From: Selenomonadaceae bacterium
GTDB lineage: Bacteria > Bacillota > Negativicutes > Selenomonadales > Selenomonadaceae
Assembly (NCBI GenBank): GCA_017535925.1
Contig: JAFXTD010000060.1
Location: 1-47,449, forward strand
Direction: 5' to 3'
DNA length: 47,449 bases
Shown here: positions 18,087-25,761 of the stretch, one piece after another
Layout: every line of letters begins with the position of its first letter
Position numbering within the stretch: the first letter of the stretch is position 1
Notes under the pieces: model-generated
The model's database searches: none
What the model saw: the letters and a program-made list of their open reading frames with translations, nothing else
What the model was told of the DNA's origin: nothing
Made by a program: the position numbers and the translations under genes

Positions 18087-19014
18087 TTGGGGGCAGATTC
18101 TTTGTTTACCAAGATAATGAAAGCTCTCAACAGTTTGGTTAAACGCTTGACGCCGAGACAACTGCTTTTCGGAGCCGGTGCACTTGCTTTAATAACAATT
18201 TTGATGGTCTACACGACGCTTACCCATATAAAGCAATCATTTGAAGAGGAAGCCAAAGCCTTGAAGGTCGAGCCGATACAAATGACCAAAGTGGTCGTGG
18301 CGAAAGTCAATATCCCGCGCGGAGTGGTTATCCAAGCGGATATGCTCACCGTCAAAGATTTCGCTGTTAAATCACTGCCTAAAGGAACTTCAAACGAAAT
18401 TGAAAATTTTATAAATCTCCCGACAAAGCTTGAAATATTTGCGGGCGATATTTTGACAACCGAAAAAGTTTTTACCGATTACAGGCAGGCGACCGCGTCG
18501 ACATAATTCTGATTCTGAATTCCGAAGGCGGAACAAAATCCGAAGTGCTCATGGAAAACGTCTTGCTGTTGAGTACTACATACAAAAGCCTCAACAAAAG
18601 AAAAAGAAGCAGGACGAGCAATCAACTCTCACGGAGCAACTAGATGACGCGGATAATGTTGAACCCGAAGACGTCGACAAAGTTGAATTGTTGCAAAATT
18701 ATTCTCATGCGGAAGCGGTCGGCTCTGTCACTTTGGCTTTGAAGCCGGACGAAATTACAAGAATAACCGCAATGACTTCGATAGGAAGAATTTATCTTGC
18801 ACTACGCCCGTTGAAGCCGCGCAGCGACAGCATGTACATACGAGAGACCGATTATTACACAGCGACGAGAAGCAGCGAGCCTCCCGCGCCGCCAATGCCG
18901 GTAATTCCTGCCGTGCCGCCGCCGAATATCCCTTCTCCCGTACTTCCCGTCATACCAAGTAACGCAATTGCCCCATCTGACGAGGGTTTTGAAATTCGTC
19001 ACACGATATTTTGA
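18087..19014 (+). pseudogene. cpaB: cpaB/rcpC (Tad pilus periplasmic SAF-domain protein) remnant
   Basis: The first segment (to 18506) has a membrane anchor (LLFGAGALALITILMVYTTL) and the SAF-like VVVAKVNIPRGVVIQADML typical of CpaB/RcpC. It then shifts frame near 18485, where GDRVDIILILNSEGG continues in another frame, and shifts again near 18590 to the C-terminal part (AVGSVTLALKPDEITRITA, proline-rich tail). The segment normally found between the SAF domain and GDRVD is also shortened, suggesting an internal deletion. The last stop codon overlaps a transposon-type terminal repeat. The exact start (TTG 18087 or ATG 18117) is uncertain. Confidence 0.75.
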
Positions 19015-19030
19015 GTTTACCAATACGCTC
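19013..19030. mobile_element. Solitary IS terminal inverted repeat
   Basis: The 18 bp GAGTTTACCAATACGCTC is, as reverse complement, GAGCGTATTGGTAAACTC. This matches the IS end at 47313-47330 at 14 of 18 positions and the right end of the element at 24513-24730. It is followed by TA, the target dinucleotide seen at the other copies. No body or left end is present nearby, so it looks like the scar of a deleted insertion within the Tad locus. Confidence 0.6.
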
Positions 19031-19045
19031 TAATTTGGTGGAGTT

Positions 19046-19520
19046 ATGTTTAAGCTGATTTTTAAATCTGCCGTGATTTTTTTCATGCTCTTGATTTTTT
19101 TGACGCCGGCTCTTGCAAAAGAAGTTGTGAACGTCGACCCCGCAATGAACATTCCGGCGGAACGACTACGATTTTGGCATGGACAATCAACGACATGAAC
19201 TTGACGATTTTTTTTTGTGCGTCGCGGATTTTGTTCCCGCAATCAAAAACCTAAAAAACGGTTACGAGGCGATTTTGCGTTTCGGCTACGACGTGAACAA
19301 AGTACGCCCTGAAACTCTCATTGACGCCGACGATGAATTTTATCACCGCCTCGCCAATGATTTTAAAGCCGCAAGCGATTCGATTCGTTCGGGTTGCCCG
19401 CTTATTTTAACCGTTCAAATTCCAAACTCAAGAGAGATATTTACGATTTGGTCGGGCTCTACACCAATAGACCCAAGCCGAAGGAAAATGTCGTTTTTCA
19501 AGAGGCTGTGGAGCCTATAG
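19046..19520 (+). pseudogene. Exported Tad-locus protein of unknown family, frameshifted
   Basis: ATG 19046 begins a clear signal peptide (KSAVIFFMLLIFLTPALAKE). The frame then ends at 19198 with a nonsensical tail. Sensible coding continues in another frame from about 19175 (AIKNLKNGYEAILRFGYDV ... PLILTVQIPNSRE) and in a third from about 19440 (IYDLVGLYTNRPKPKENVVF). Read together it gives one exported protein of about 155 residues with two frameshifts. The position after cpaB suggests a secretin or pilotin-type component, but no domain was recognised. Confidence 0.55.
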
Positions 19521-19530
19521 GAGTTTTGCT

Positions 19531-20487
19531 TTGAACTACAACGTAATTTTGGTCGACGCCGACGAGGCGACACTCACCCACACCGCCAATATTTTTAAGC
19601 GGTTGCCGAGCTTGACTCTCATGGCGTCTTATTTGGAATCAAAATCTGCACAAGGTCTTGCCGCCGTCTTTACTCCGAATTTATTTTTAATCGACGTTGA
19701 CGACGCGGACAATCGGCTCATGTTGCCTGCCTTTGCAGATTATCGGGCTCATGAAAAAATGGGACGCCGACAAAGCTTTTGAGTCTATTCGCGCCGGAGC
19801 TGTCGGTTGTGTGCTCAAACCTTTTTCCGGTGAAAATTTTCTCTCGCGGAATCAGAAACACCAAACCGCGTTCCTGTTCTTTCTTCAGTGCAAAAGGTCG
19901 CAGCGAACCTCGCGCTTTCCATCGTTCGGCAAACGGGCGATTTGGTTGCGATTATCGACGCCGATTTACAATTCAGCGATATGGCAATTTTTTTCGACGT
20001 TGACCCGATTACGTGACGTGAAATTTCTTTCACCATTGAGGCTCAATGCTTACTTCCTGCCCGTCGCCGATAATATTCAACTCTTTATTCCGAACTGATT
20101 GATGTTGAAAGTTTAACCGCTATCTTTTCCACTACGTCTTGATTGATTTGCCTTCGGGCTTGAGTCCTTTTTCTACGAACATGTGCGAAATCGCTGATAC
20201 GGTTTTTATTTGCGCCATGCTCAATACCGGTTTCGAGATTAAGCATATAAAACGGACGCTTCCCTTGTTTGAAATGTGGAAACACTACGGCAAGAAAGTC
20301 AACATAGTTTTAAGCCGCGCCGAAGACTCTCAAAAGGTCGACATTGAAAGGCAACTTGCTCACAAAGTCACTGCACTCCTGCCCAACGAATAACAGCGGC
20401 AATATCAAAAACGTCATGGATCACGAAAATCTTCTTTCCGAAAAAATTAATGCTATGGCAAAAGAGATTATCGACGATGCTTATTAA
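19531..20487 (+). pseudogene. cpaE: cpaE/tadZ (receiver + MinD-like ATPase) remnant
   Basis: TTG start 7 nt behind AGGAG. A receiver-like N-terminus (NVILVDADEATLTHTANIF) breaks near 19750; AFESIRAGAVGCVLKPFSGE continues in a second frame. The MinD-like part is in further frames: SFFSAKG, then AANLALSIVRQTGDLVAIID, then LIDLPSGLSPFSTN and VNIVLSRAEDSQKVD, with a last shift at about 20390 to KINAMAKEIIDDAY and TAA at 20487. The deviant Walker A (KGGxGKTT) is missing: AKG is followed almost directly by VAANLALS, so the ATPase was inactivated by a small deletion as well as by frameshifts. The tail overlaps the start of tadB. Confidence 0.8.
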
Positions 20488-21315
20488 CTTGGTTGCTCTG
20501 CTTTGCGGGCTTGCGGTCTTCATGATTCTCTTCTTGCTTAGAAAATATCTTGCGCGCTACCACATAAACCTCTTCCACGCTTTGATTCGCCGCCGCAAAC
20601 GCTCATGGATTATAAAATCGTGAGAAAGGTTGTCGCCTTCCTCCCGCAAATGTCTTTTCTTTCAAATTTGGATATTCAATTGCGCCGCGCAGGAATTCCC
20701 TTGCTCGGTTCCGAGTTCATCGTTTTGGTTGCATTGTCCTCCATTCTTTTGGGCGGCATGACTTTTGCTATCACGCTCAAGCCTAAAGGAGCCGTCATTG
20801 TATTCTTCGTCGTGATTATCGTCGAATTCATTTTCTTGAGGCGAAATTTTCGTCAATCAGCTTAGCGACTGCTTAACGACAATCTCAAATGCTTTGCGCG
20901 CCGGCTTCAGCTTCATGCAGGCTATGGAGTTGGTTTCGCGGGAAATGGAGCCGCCGATAAGCGAGGAGTTCCAACACGTCATGCGCGATATTTCTTACGG
21001 TATGCTGATGGAGCAAGCACCGGAAAATATGGAAAAGCGCGTCGGCATTAACGACTTCAGCCTCGTCGTCACGGCGGTTTCAACCTCGCTCAAGTCTTGG
21101 ATTCTATCAGCGAAACTATCAACAGCCGAATCCGTATGCGCCGCGAAATTTTGACGCTCACCACTCAAGGCAGAGCCTCCTCTTGGATTTATCGCAGGCA
21201 TGTTGGTTCTCGTCGACCCGCACCACTTCGACGAATTGCTTCAAAATCAAATCGGCATGATAATTCTCGGTATCGCCGGCGTTTAGGAAATCATCGGCTT
21301 CATCGTCAATTCGCC
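20477..21315 (+). pseudogene. tadB: tadB (type II secretion F-domain platform protein) remnant
   Basis: ATG 20477 overlaps the cpaE tail. Segment 1 (membrane helix, LVALLCGLAVFMILFLL) stops at 20621. Segment 2 (20605-20865) carries two further hydrophobic helices. Segment 3 (from about 20866) has the GspF-type core SNALRAGFSFMQAMELVSRE and EFQHVMRDISYG. After another shift near 21095, SISETINSRIRMRREILTLT follows, then GMLVLVDPHHFDELLQ, and an in-frame TAG at about 21284 before EIIGFIVN. That is at least four lesions in one gene. TadB is an inner-membrane platform of the Tad pilus. Confidence 0.8.
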
Positions 21316-21548
21316 GATTCTTTTCGAAAAAAGGTCAAGGTCTTGTCGAATACGCGCTCTTGCTCGGCTTCGTGGCGATTGTCACTCTCGGCTTGTTCAC
21401 CAATGACGGCTTGTATACCAAATTCCGAACTACTCTTCAAAGTATCGCCAATCGTTTCACGACCTTCAATGAACATTACGGCAGCAGCCCCCTTAACCCC
21501 GAAAACCAAAATGAAAATCAAGAAAGCCCCATTGGCGGTGGCAATTAA
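21316..21548 (+). pseudogene. flp: Flp pilin remnant, 5' end lost
   Basis: The frame contains KKGQGLVEYALLLGFVAIVT, the Flp prepilin processing motif and hydrophobic helix, then a hydrophilic tail rich in Asn/Pro/Glu. There is no start codon in frame before the GQGLVEYALLL motif, and the 5' end runs directly out of the decayed tadB gene, so leader and promoter are gone. The intact pilin follows 120 bp downstream. Confidence 0.7.
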
Positions 21549-21667
21549 TGTCAAGCACAAGAAAAAAATTTTTAAACAAGTTATCGGATTCCTCGTGCTT
21601 CGGCGAGCTGTGGACTAAACCGAACGCGAGGATATGATATACAAACCATGGAAGGGAGAAATTTATT

Positions 21668-21886
21668 ATGTTGCAGAAAATTCAAAAGAAAATTCAGGAG
21701 CTCATCAAAGAGAAAGGGCAAGGGCTCGTTGAGTACGCACTGATTCTCGGATTGGTGGCGGTCATTGCTGTTGCTCTGTTCCAGTCCGGCGGCTTGAAAT
21801 CCAAAATAAATCAATCGACCACCGATGTCGGAAATGAACTTGAGGCAATTCACTCCGTCGCTTCTAGCTTCACAGTAGCAAATTAA
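21668..21886 (+). CDS. flp: Flp/Fap-family type IVb pilin, intact
   Basis: 72 residues; ATG behind GGAAGGGAG. It has a short basic leader, the prepilin-peptidase signature KGQGLVEYALILGLVAVIAV (cleavage expected after the Gly preceding QGLVEYA), one hydrophobic helix and a short polar tail. Length is normal for Flp pilins. A terminator follows at 21982, so it is a self-contained unit. It is the only clearly intact gene in the Tad locus; no prepilin peptidase (TadV/CpaA) is seen in the window. Confidence 0.9.
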   Translation: MLQKIQKKIQELIKEKGQGLVEYALILGLVAVIAVALFQSGGLKSKINQSTTDVGNELEAIHSVASSFTVAN

Positions 21887-21981
21887 TCACTTACGAATAA
21901 TAGCAACAGAGCATGATTGAAAATTTGACAGTCCACACAAATGGCAGATTATGATTCTGTCGGGCGCACGGTTGAAAAAAA

Positions 21982-22017
21982 TGAGTCCCTCGATTCAAAT
22001 TGAGGGGCTCACTTTTC
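21982..22017 (+). terminator. Rho-independent terminator after flp
   Basis: Ten-bp stem TGAGTCCCTC (21982-21991) / GAGGGGCTCA (22002-22011) with one G-U pair and a 10-nt loop, followed by CTTTTC. It isolates the intact pilin gene from downstream genes. Confidence 0.7.
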
Positions 22018-22100
22018 TAATTAGGAATGCGAAATGCGCAATGCGTAATGATTGACAAATTTAATTGCGCCTTACGCATTACGAATTACGCATTGCAGTT
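22018..22100. repeat. Heptamer array R1, inverted arms, upstream of tadE
   Basis: Tandem 7-bp units of the type AATGCGN (AATGCGA, AATGCGC, AATGCGT) run to about 22050. After a short spacer, units of the opposite orientation (CGCATTA, CGAATTA, CGCATTG) run to about 22095, keeping the 7-bp phase. The two arms can form a hairpin. The array ends directly at the AGGAGG ribosome-binding site of tadE. Confidence 0.75.
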
Positions 22101-22114
22101 AGGAGGTGAGCGTC

Positions 22115-22483
22115 ATGATAAAATTTTTAAAGCGGCGCGGGCAGGCGGCAGTCGAATTCGCACTGATACTTCCGATATTTGCCTTGCTTCTGCCGGCGAT
22201 GATTTATTTGGGCTTCTTCATTTTGGATTACGTGACACCGGACGCGGCGGCGGGTTACGCGGCAAGATATGTTGCGGTTCACGGCGAAAATTCAAACTTC
22301 CAAGCAAACGTAAAAGACAAAGTGCAGAACACGTTGTTGTATCTCAACCGGTATGAAATTGATGCCGCCTCGCCGAAACGATATGCGGAGACGAATAATA
22401 AAATCGTGACATACATGATAAACGAATTCGCCAACGGTATTATCGACCGACGGACACTTCGGAAAGTTTTTATCAGCAACTGA
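22115..22483 (+). CDS. tadE: TadE-like pilus assembly protein, 3' end probably altered
   Basis: ATG 22115 is 8 nt behind AGGAGG (a GTG at 22106 overlaps the ribosome-binding site and is less likely). About 122 residues. RRGQAAVEFALILPIFALLL is the TadE signature: prepilin-like Gly-x-Ala-Ala-Val-Glu-Phe followed by a hydrophobic helix. The C-terminal 10 residues (after NGIIDRR) read out of frame with the coding sequence of tadA that starts at 22453. The natural end was therefore probably lost in a deletion that joined tadE to tadA. It may be non-functional. Confidence 0.7.
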   Translation: MIKFLKRRGQAAVEFALILPIFALLLPAMIYLGFFILDYVTPDAAAGYAARYVAVHGENSNFQANVKDKVQNTLLYLNRYEIDAASPKRYAETNNKIVTYMINEFANGIIDRRTLRKVFISN

Positions 22484-23516
22484 AACTCAAAATTCACAGG
22501 CAAATAGTTTCGGAGATGTCGGCGGACGAGCAGACGATACTTGCCGGCTCAAACAGGACACGCGACGAAATTCAAGAGATAGTTTCCGGCTATTGTCACA
22601 GAGCTTTCGACGAACAGGCAAGCATTTTTTCGAGAGGCGAACGACTTCAGATTATCACGGATATTTGCGACGAGATATTGGATTTCACGACGAGACGCAC
22701 CTAATGAATATCATTGAAAAAATTTTGTCGCCGCCGGGCAGAAGGATAAACGAGGCTGCGCCGATGGTCGACGCCCGCTTGGCTGACGGTTCGCGTGTCA
22801 ACATCATAATCCCGCCGCTTGCACTTGACGGCTCAATGGTCACGATAAGAAAATTTTCCAAGTCGGCATTGACGGTTCAAGACTTGATTAATTTCGGGAC
22901 GCCGGACGAACGCATGGCAAAAAGCGCGGCTGAATATTTTGGTAAGCGGCGGCACGGGTTCGGGCAAGACGACGATTCATTCCGCCCGACGACAGAATCG
23001 TGACGATTGAAGACGCGGCGGAATTGAAACTTCAACAAGACCATGTTGTCCGCTTCGAATCACGACCAGGGCGCGATAGCAATTCGTGACTTGGTGCGCA
23101 ACGCCCTGCGCATGAGACCCGACAGAATTATCGTTGGTGAGGTTCGTTCGGGCGAGGCACTTGACATGTTACAGGCAATGAACACCGGGCACGACGGCTC
23201 CTTGACGACGGCACATGCCAACACGCCGCGAGATGCTTTATCGCGTTTGGAAACGATGGTTTTGATGGCGGGTATGGAGTTGCCGGTTCGAGCAATACGC
23301 ACGCAAATTTCCGCCGCAATCGATTTAATCCTCCAGCAGTCGAGAATTCGTGACGGCTCAAGAAAAATTACATACATTACCGAAGTGCAGAGCATGGAAG
23401 GCGATACAATAGTTTTGCAGGATATTATCGACGAGCGCGGAAAATCTGTCGGTCATTTCGAAGCGACGGGCTTGCAACCGACTTTCCTTGACAAACTTGC
23501 CTTTGTCACTTTTTGA
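22453..23516 (+). pseudogene. tadA: tadA/cpaF (Tad pilus ATPase) remnant
   Basis: Coding begins without a start codon at 22453 (FYQQLKLKIHRQIVSEM), continues to about 22700, and loses the middle part by deletion and frameshift (ITDICDEILDF runs into IIEKILSPPGRRINEAAPMV). DARLADGSRVNIIIPPLALD and the following region are typical CpaF. The Walker A ([14 protein letters not shown], 22933-22974) lies in a different frame from both neighbours. [16 protein letters not shown] then shifts again near 23035 to [20 protein letters not shown] (Walker B/His box region), which reads to the end. At least four lesions. CpaF powers pilin assembly, so the pilus cannot work from this locus. Confidence 0.85.
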
Positions 23517-23543
23517 AGCCGATAACATCGGAGGGCGTCGAAA

Positions 23544-24478
23544 ATGATTCTGTTTATTTCAATCTTCGCGGGCTTATCGGTGTTTATTTTTTTAATGATA
23601 CTCGTCCAAAAAATGAAACACGCCGAGCCGTATCCAAAACCTGTCGATATTTTCGGAAAGCGCGGGCGTTCGGTCAATCGAGCAGAGAAAATCTTCTGAG
23701 GTCATGGCAAGCCGCGATTGGTCGGAGCTGTCTTTCACGGAGCGAATCTTCACGCCGATAATAACTTCCGTGCAAAATTTATTTTTGAATTTCGCACCGC
23801 GAGCAATTTTGAAGACGATTGAGCGGCAGATTGTCCTCGCCGGCAAGCAAAACGTTTGGAGCCGCGAAAAAGTAATTTTCTCTTGGGGCATGACAATAGC
23901 CGTTGCGTTTAGCGCGGGGCTGATAATTTTCTTCACGTCGAATTTGCTTTTGATACAGCGCGTCGCAATTTTATTGACGCTGACTGCTATCGACGTGATG
24001 TTGCCCGCGTCGTACATGCGCAGGGTAATTTTAACGGAGCTGCCTCCGTTTTTGGATTTGTTGAGCGTGAGTGTGCAAGCGGGTCTTTCCTTCGATGCCT
24101 CTGTCGACAGAATCCTGCACCGTGCGAAGGGAGCACTGTCGGACGAATTTCGGCAAATGCAAAAAGATATGCGGCTCGGCTTGTCAAAAAAAAGAAGCCC
24201 TGCACGAAATGGCGGGCAGATGTGATTTGGAAGATATGTATTTGTTTACGACTTCGATAATTCAAGCGGAACGATTGGGCACGAGCATGGGCAAGGCATT
24301 GGTCGAACAGGCGGACAACATGCGCGAACGTTATCGGCAACGAATCAAGGCAGAGGCTTTGAAGGCTCCGATAAAAATTTTGTTCCCGTTGATTTTGCTG
24401 ATATTCCCTTCGGTTTTCATCATAATTTTGTTGCCGCCGATTATCAACATTCTGAACCACCTCGACATTATGCCGTGA
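23544..24478 (+). pseudogene. tadC: tadC (type II secretion F-domain platform protein) remnant
   Basis: ATG 23544 behind CGGAGGG. The N-terminal helix (ILFISIFAGLSVFIFLMILV) ends in TGA at 23697-23699 (SVNRAEKIF). The next frame from about 23704 carries IERQIVLAGKQNVWSRE, two membrane helices and the GspF core ELPPFLDLLSVSVQAGLSFD. A frameshift at the run of eight A (about 24186-24193) separates it from EALHEMAGRCDLEDMYLFTT and the C-terminal APIKILFPLILLIFPSVFII. Two lesions; otherwise near full length. It pairs with TadB in the inner-membrane platform. Confidence 0.85.
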
Positions 24479-24512
24479 CTGTCAGCTGTTAGAGATTAGT
24501 GGTTAGTGGTTA
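24479..24512. repeat. Heptamer array R2, left part
   Basis: Units of the type TTAGTGG/TTAGAGA lie directly left of the MITE-like element; inverted units (CTAACCG, CTAACCA) continue on its right side at 24733-24760. The element therefore seems to have inserted into an inverted heptamer array. Confidence 0.6.
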
Positions 24513-24730
24513 GGGGCTGTTGGTAAATTCAAAAGCAGCGGTTGACGAGTGCCCGGCCGCACATGGACGTGCGGCCGCCCGCGTAAAAAGCCGGAAGCTT
24601 TTTCAGCGGGGCAAACGCCCTTTTCTTTTGCTACTTTTCTTTTGGGCGCAGCAAAAGAAAAGTAGGTTCAATAAACAAAAATCATTGAAACGCCCAATCG
24701 GTGCCGACGATTTAATTTACCAACACGCTC
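24513..24730. mobile_element. MITE-like non-autonomous element, 218 bp, with TIRs and TA duplication
   Basis: Left end GGGGCTGTTGGTAAATT (24513-24529) and right end AATTTACCAACACGCTC (24714-24730) are inverted repeats with 3 mismatches in 17. TA flanks both sides (24511-24512, 24731-24732). There is no reading frame of note inside. The interior holds a hairpin CCCGCGTAAAAAGC / GCTTTTTCAGCGGG, a perfect 13-bp inverted repeat CTTTTCTTTTGCT (24620) / AGCAAAAGAAAAG (24650), and a GC-rich palindrome. The ends resemble those of the IS at 47313, which could mobilise it in trans. Confidence 0.75.
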
Positions 24731-24763
24731 TAGTTTCTAACCGCTAACCACTAAAATTTTTTA

Positions 24764-25507
24764 TCACCTGTGAAGTTTTTGAACTTCTTCCATGAGGTAT
24801 TCGTTTTTGATTTTAATGTAAGTGCCTTTCATGCCGAGAGATTTCGATTCGATGACACCCGCCGATTCAAATTTGCGCAGGGCGTTGACGATAACGGAAC
24901 GAGTGATACCGACGCGGTCAGCGATTTTCGAGGCGACGAGGAGTCCTTCATTGCCGTTGAGTTCGCCCAAAATGTTAATGGCAGCCTCTGCCTCCGAGAA
25001 ACTCAACGTTGCCAGCGCGATTTGAACGGTTGCTTTCTTGCGAGCTTCAATCTCAACTTTTTCTGTGTGGTCGCGCAACATTTCCATGCCGACGACCGTC
25101 GCGCCGTATTCCGCCAAAAGCAAATCGTCATCCGTGAAACTTTCTTCTTGGCGAGCGACAATGAGCGTTCCGATTCTGCGTCCCACTCCGTAAATGGGAA
25201 CGATTGTGACATGCTTGCCTTTGACCGGCGAAACATAATTTTTCGGATTGGTTTGCGTGTCGTCGAAACGATTCAACCACTTGACGTAAGCTTCGGGGAA
25301 TTTGCCTTTGCGAAGGATTTCGTTTTCGGTCGAGTAGTCTTCGTCGTCAATGAGCGAATAGCCGTAGACATCGCCTTTTTTATTGACAATGTAAACGCCG
25401 GCGTCGAGAACTTTGCTCAAGACCCTTGAGATTCCGTCGTACTCCACATTTTCGGAACGCTGGAGCAGCTTATTAATTTTCCTCGTTTTCTCCAAAAGCG
25501 TTGTCAT
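24764..25507 (-). CDS. codY: GTP-sensing global transcriptional repressor CodY
   Basis: 247 residues, near the usual CodY length of about 260. The N-terminal GAF-type ligand domain (begins MTTLLEKTRKINKLLQRS) is followed by the strongly conserved winged-helix ASKIADRVGITRSVIVNALR near residue 190. CodY responds to branched-chain amino acids and, in many species, GTP, and represses amino-acid and nutrient genes in Firmicutes. Ribosome-binding site GGAGAG precedes ATG at 25507. It is transcribed away from the dehydrogenase gene at 25762, with a shared 254-bp regulatory region that contains a CodY-box-like site. It stands alone here, not in the xerC-hslVU-codY operon usual in bacilli. Confidence 0.95.
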   Translation of the reverse strand: MTTLLEKTRKINKLLQRSENVEYDGISRVLSKVLDAGVYIVNKKGDVYGYSLIDDEDYSTENEILRKGKFPEAYVKWLNRFDDTQTNPKNYVSPVKGKHVTIVPIYGVGRRIGTLIVARQEESFTDDDLLLAEYGATVVGMEMLRDHTEKVEIEARKKATVQIALATLSFSEAEAAINILGELNGNEGLLVASKIADRVGITRSVIVNALRKFESAGVIESKSLGMKGTYIKIKNEYLMEEVQKLHR

Positions 25508-25522
25508 ATAAAAACTCTCCTT

Positions 25523-25583
25523 TGTTAGCTGTCAGCGGTTAGCTGTCAGAATTCTAATCACTAACCGCTAACCACTAAAAGCT
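25523..25583. repeat. Heptamer array R3, inverted arms, in the codY leader
   Basis: Phase-kept 7-bp units: GTTAGCT, GTCAGCG, GTTAGCT, GTCAGAA, then the inverted set TTCTAAT, CACTAAC, CGCTAAC, CACTAAA. The arms can pair around AGAATTCT. The array lies between the codY promoter and its ribosome-binding site, so it is in the untranslated leader of the codY mRNA. Confidence 0.75.
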
Positions 25584-25613
25584 GAATTTTGTTTTGCTCA
25601 ATATCCTACGTTT

Positions 25614-25641
25614 ATACTAACACGAAATTTTATAATGTCAA
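25614..25641 (-). promoter_or_regulatory. Predicted sigma-A promoter of codY
   Basis: On the minus strand TTGACA (25641-25636), 16-nt spacer, then TAGTAT (25619-25614); a TATAAA with 19-nt spacing overlaps. It lies about 110 nt before the codY start. Confidence 0.6.
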
Positions 25642-25644
25642 TTT

Positions 25645-25659
25645 AGTTTTCAGAATTTT
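25645..25659. promoter_or_regulatory. CodY-box-like site
   Basis: AGTTTTCAGAATTTT matches the CodY consensus AATTTTCWGAAAATT at 12 of 15 positions. It sits 3 nt upstream of the codY -35 and 11 nt upstream of the dehydrogenase -35, so it could serve autoregulation and control of the neighbour. AT-rich background makes chance matches possible. Confidence 0.45.
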
Positions 25660-25670
25660 TCATGCAGTTC

Positions 25671-25699
25671 TTGACGGCGGGCGGCAAAAGTTGTAAACT
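25671..25699 (+). promoter_or_regulatory. Predicted promoter of the lactate/malate dehydrogenase gene
   Basis: TTGACG (25671-25676), 17-nt spacer, TAAACT (25694-25699), about 60 nt before the ATG at 25762. A small hairpin GAGCAAAATGCTC follows in the leader. Confidence 0.5.
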
Positions 25700-25761
25700 T
25701 TCACTCAAACAGAGCAAAATGCTCCGCGAACGTTTTTTTCTATTAAAGGGAGGAATGCCAA

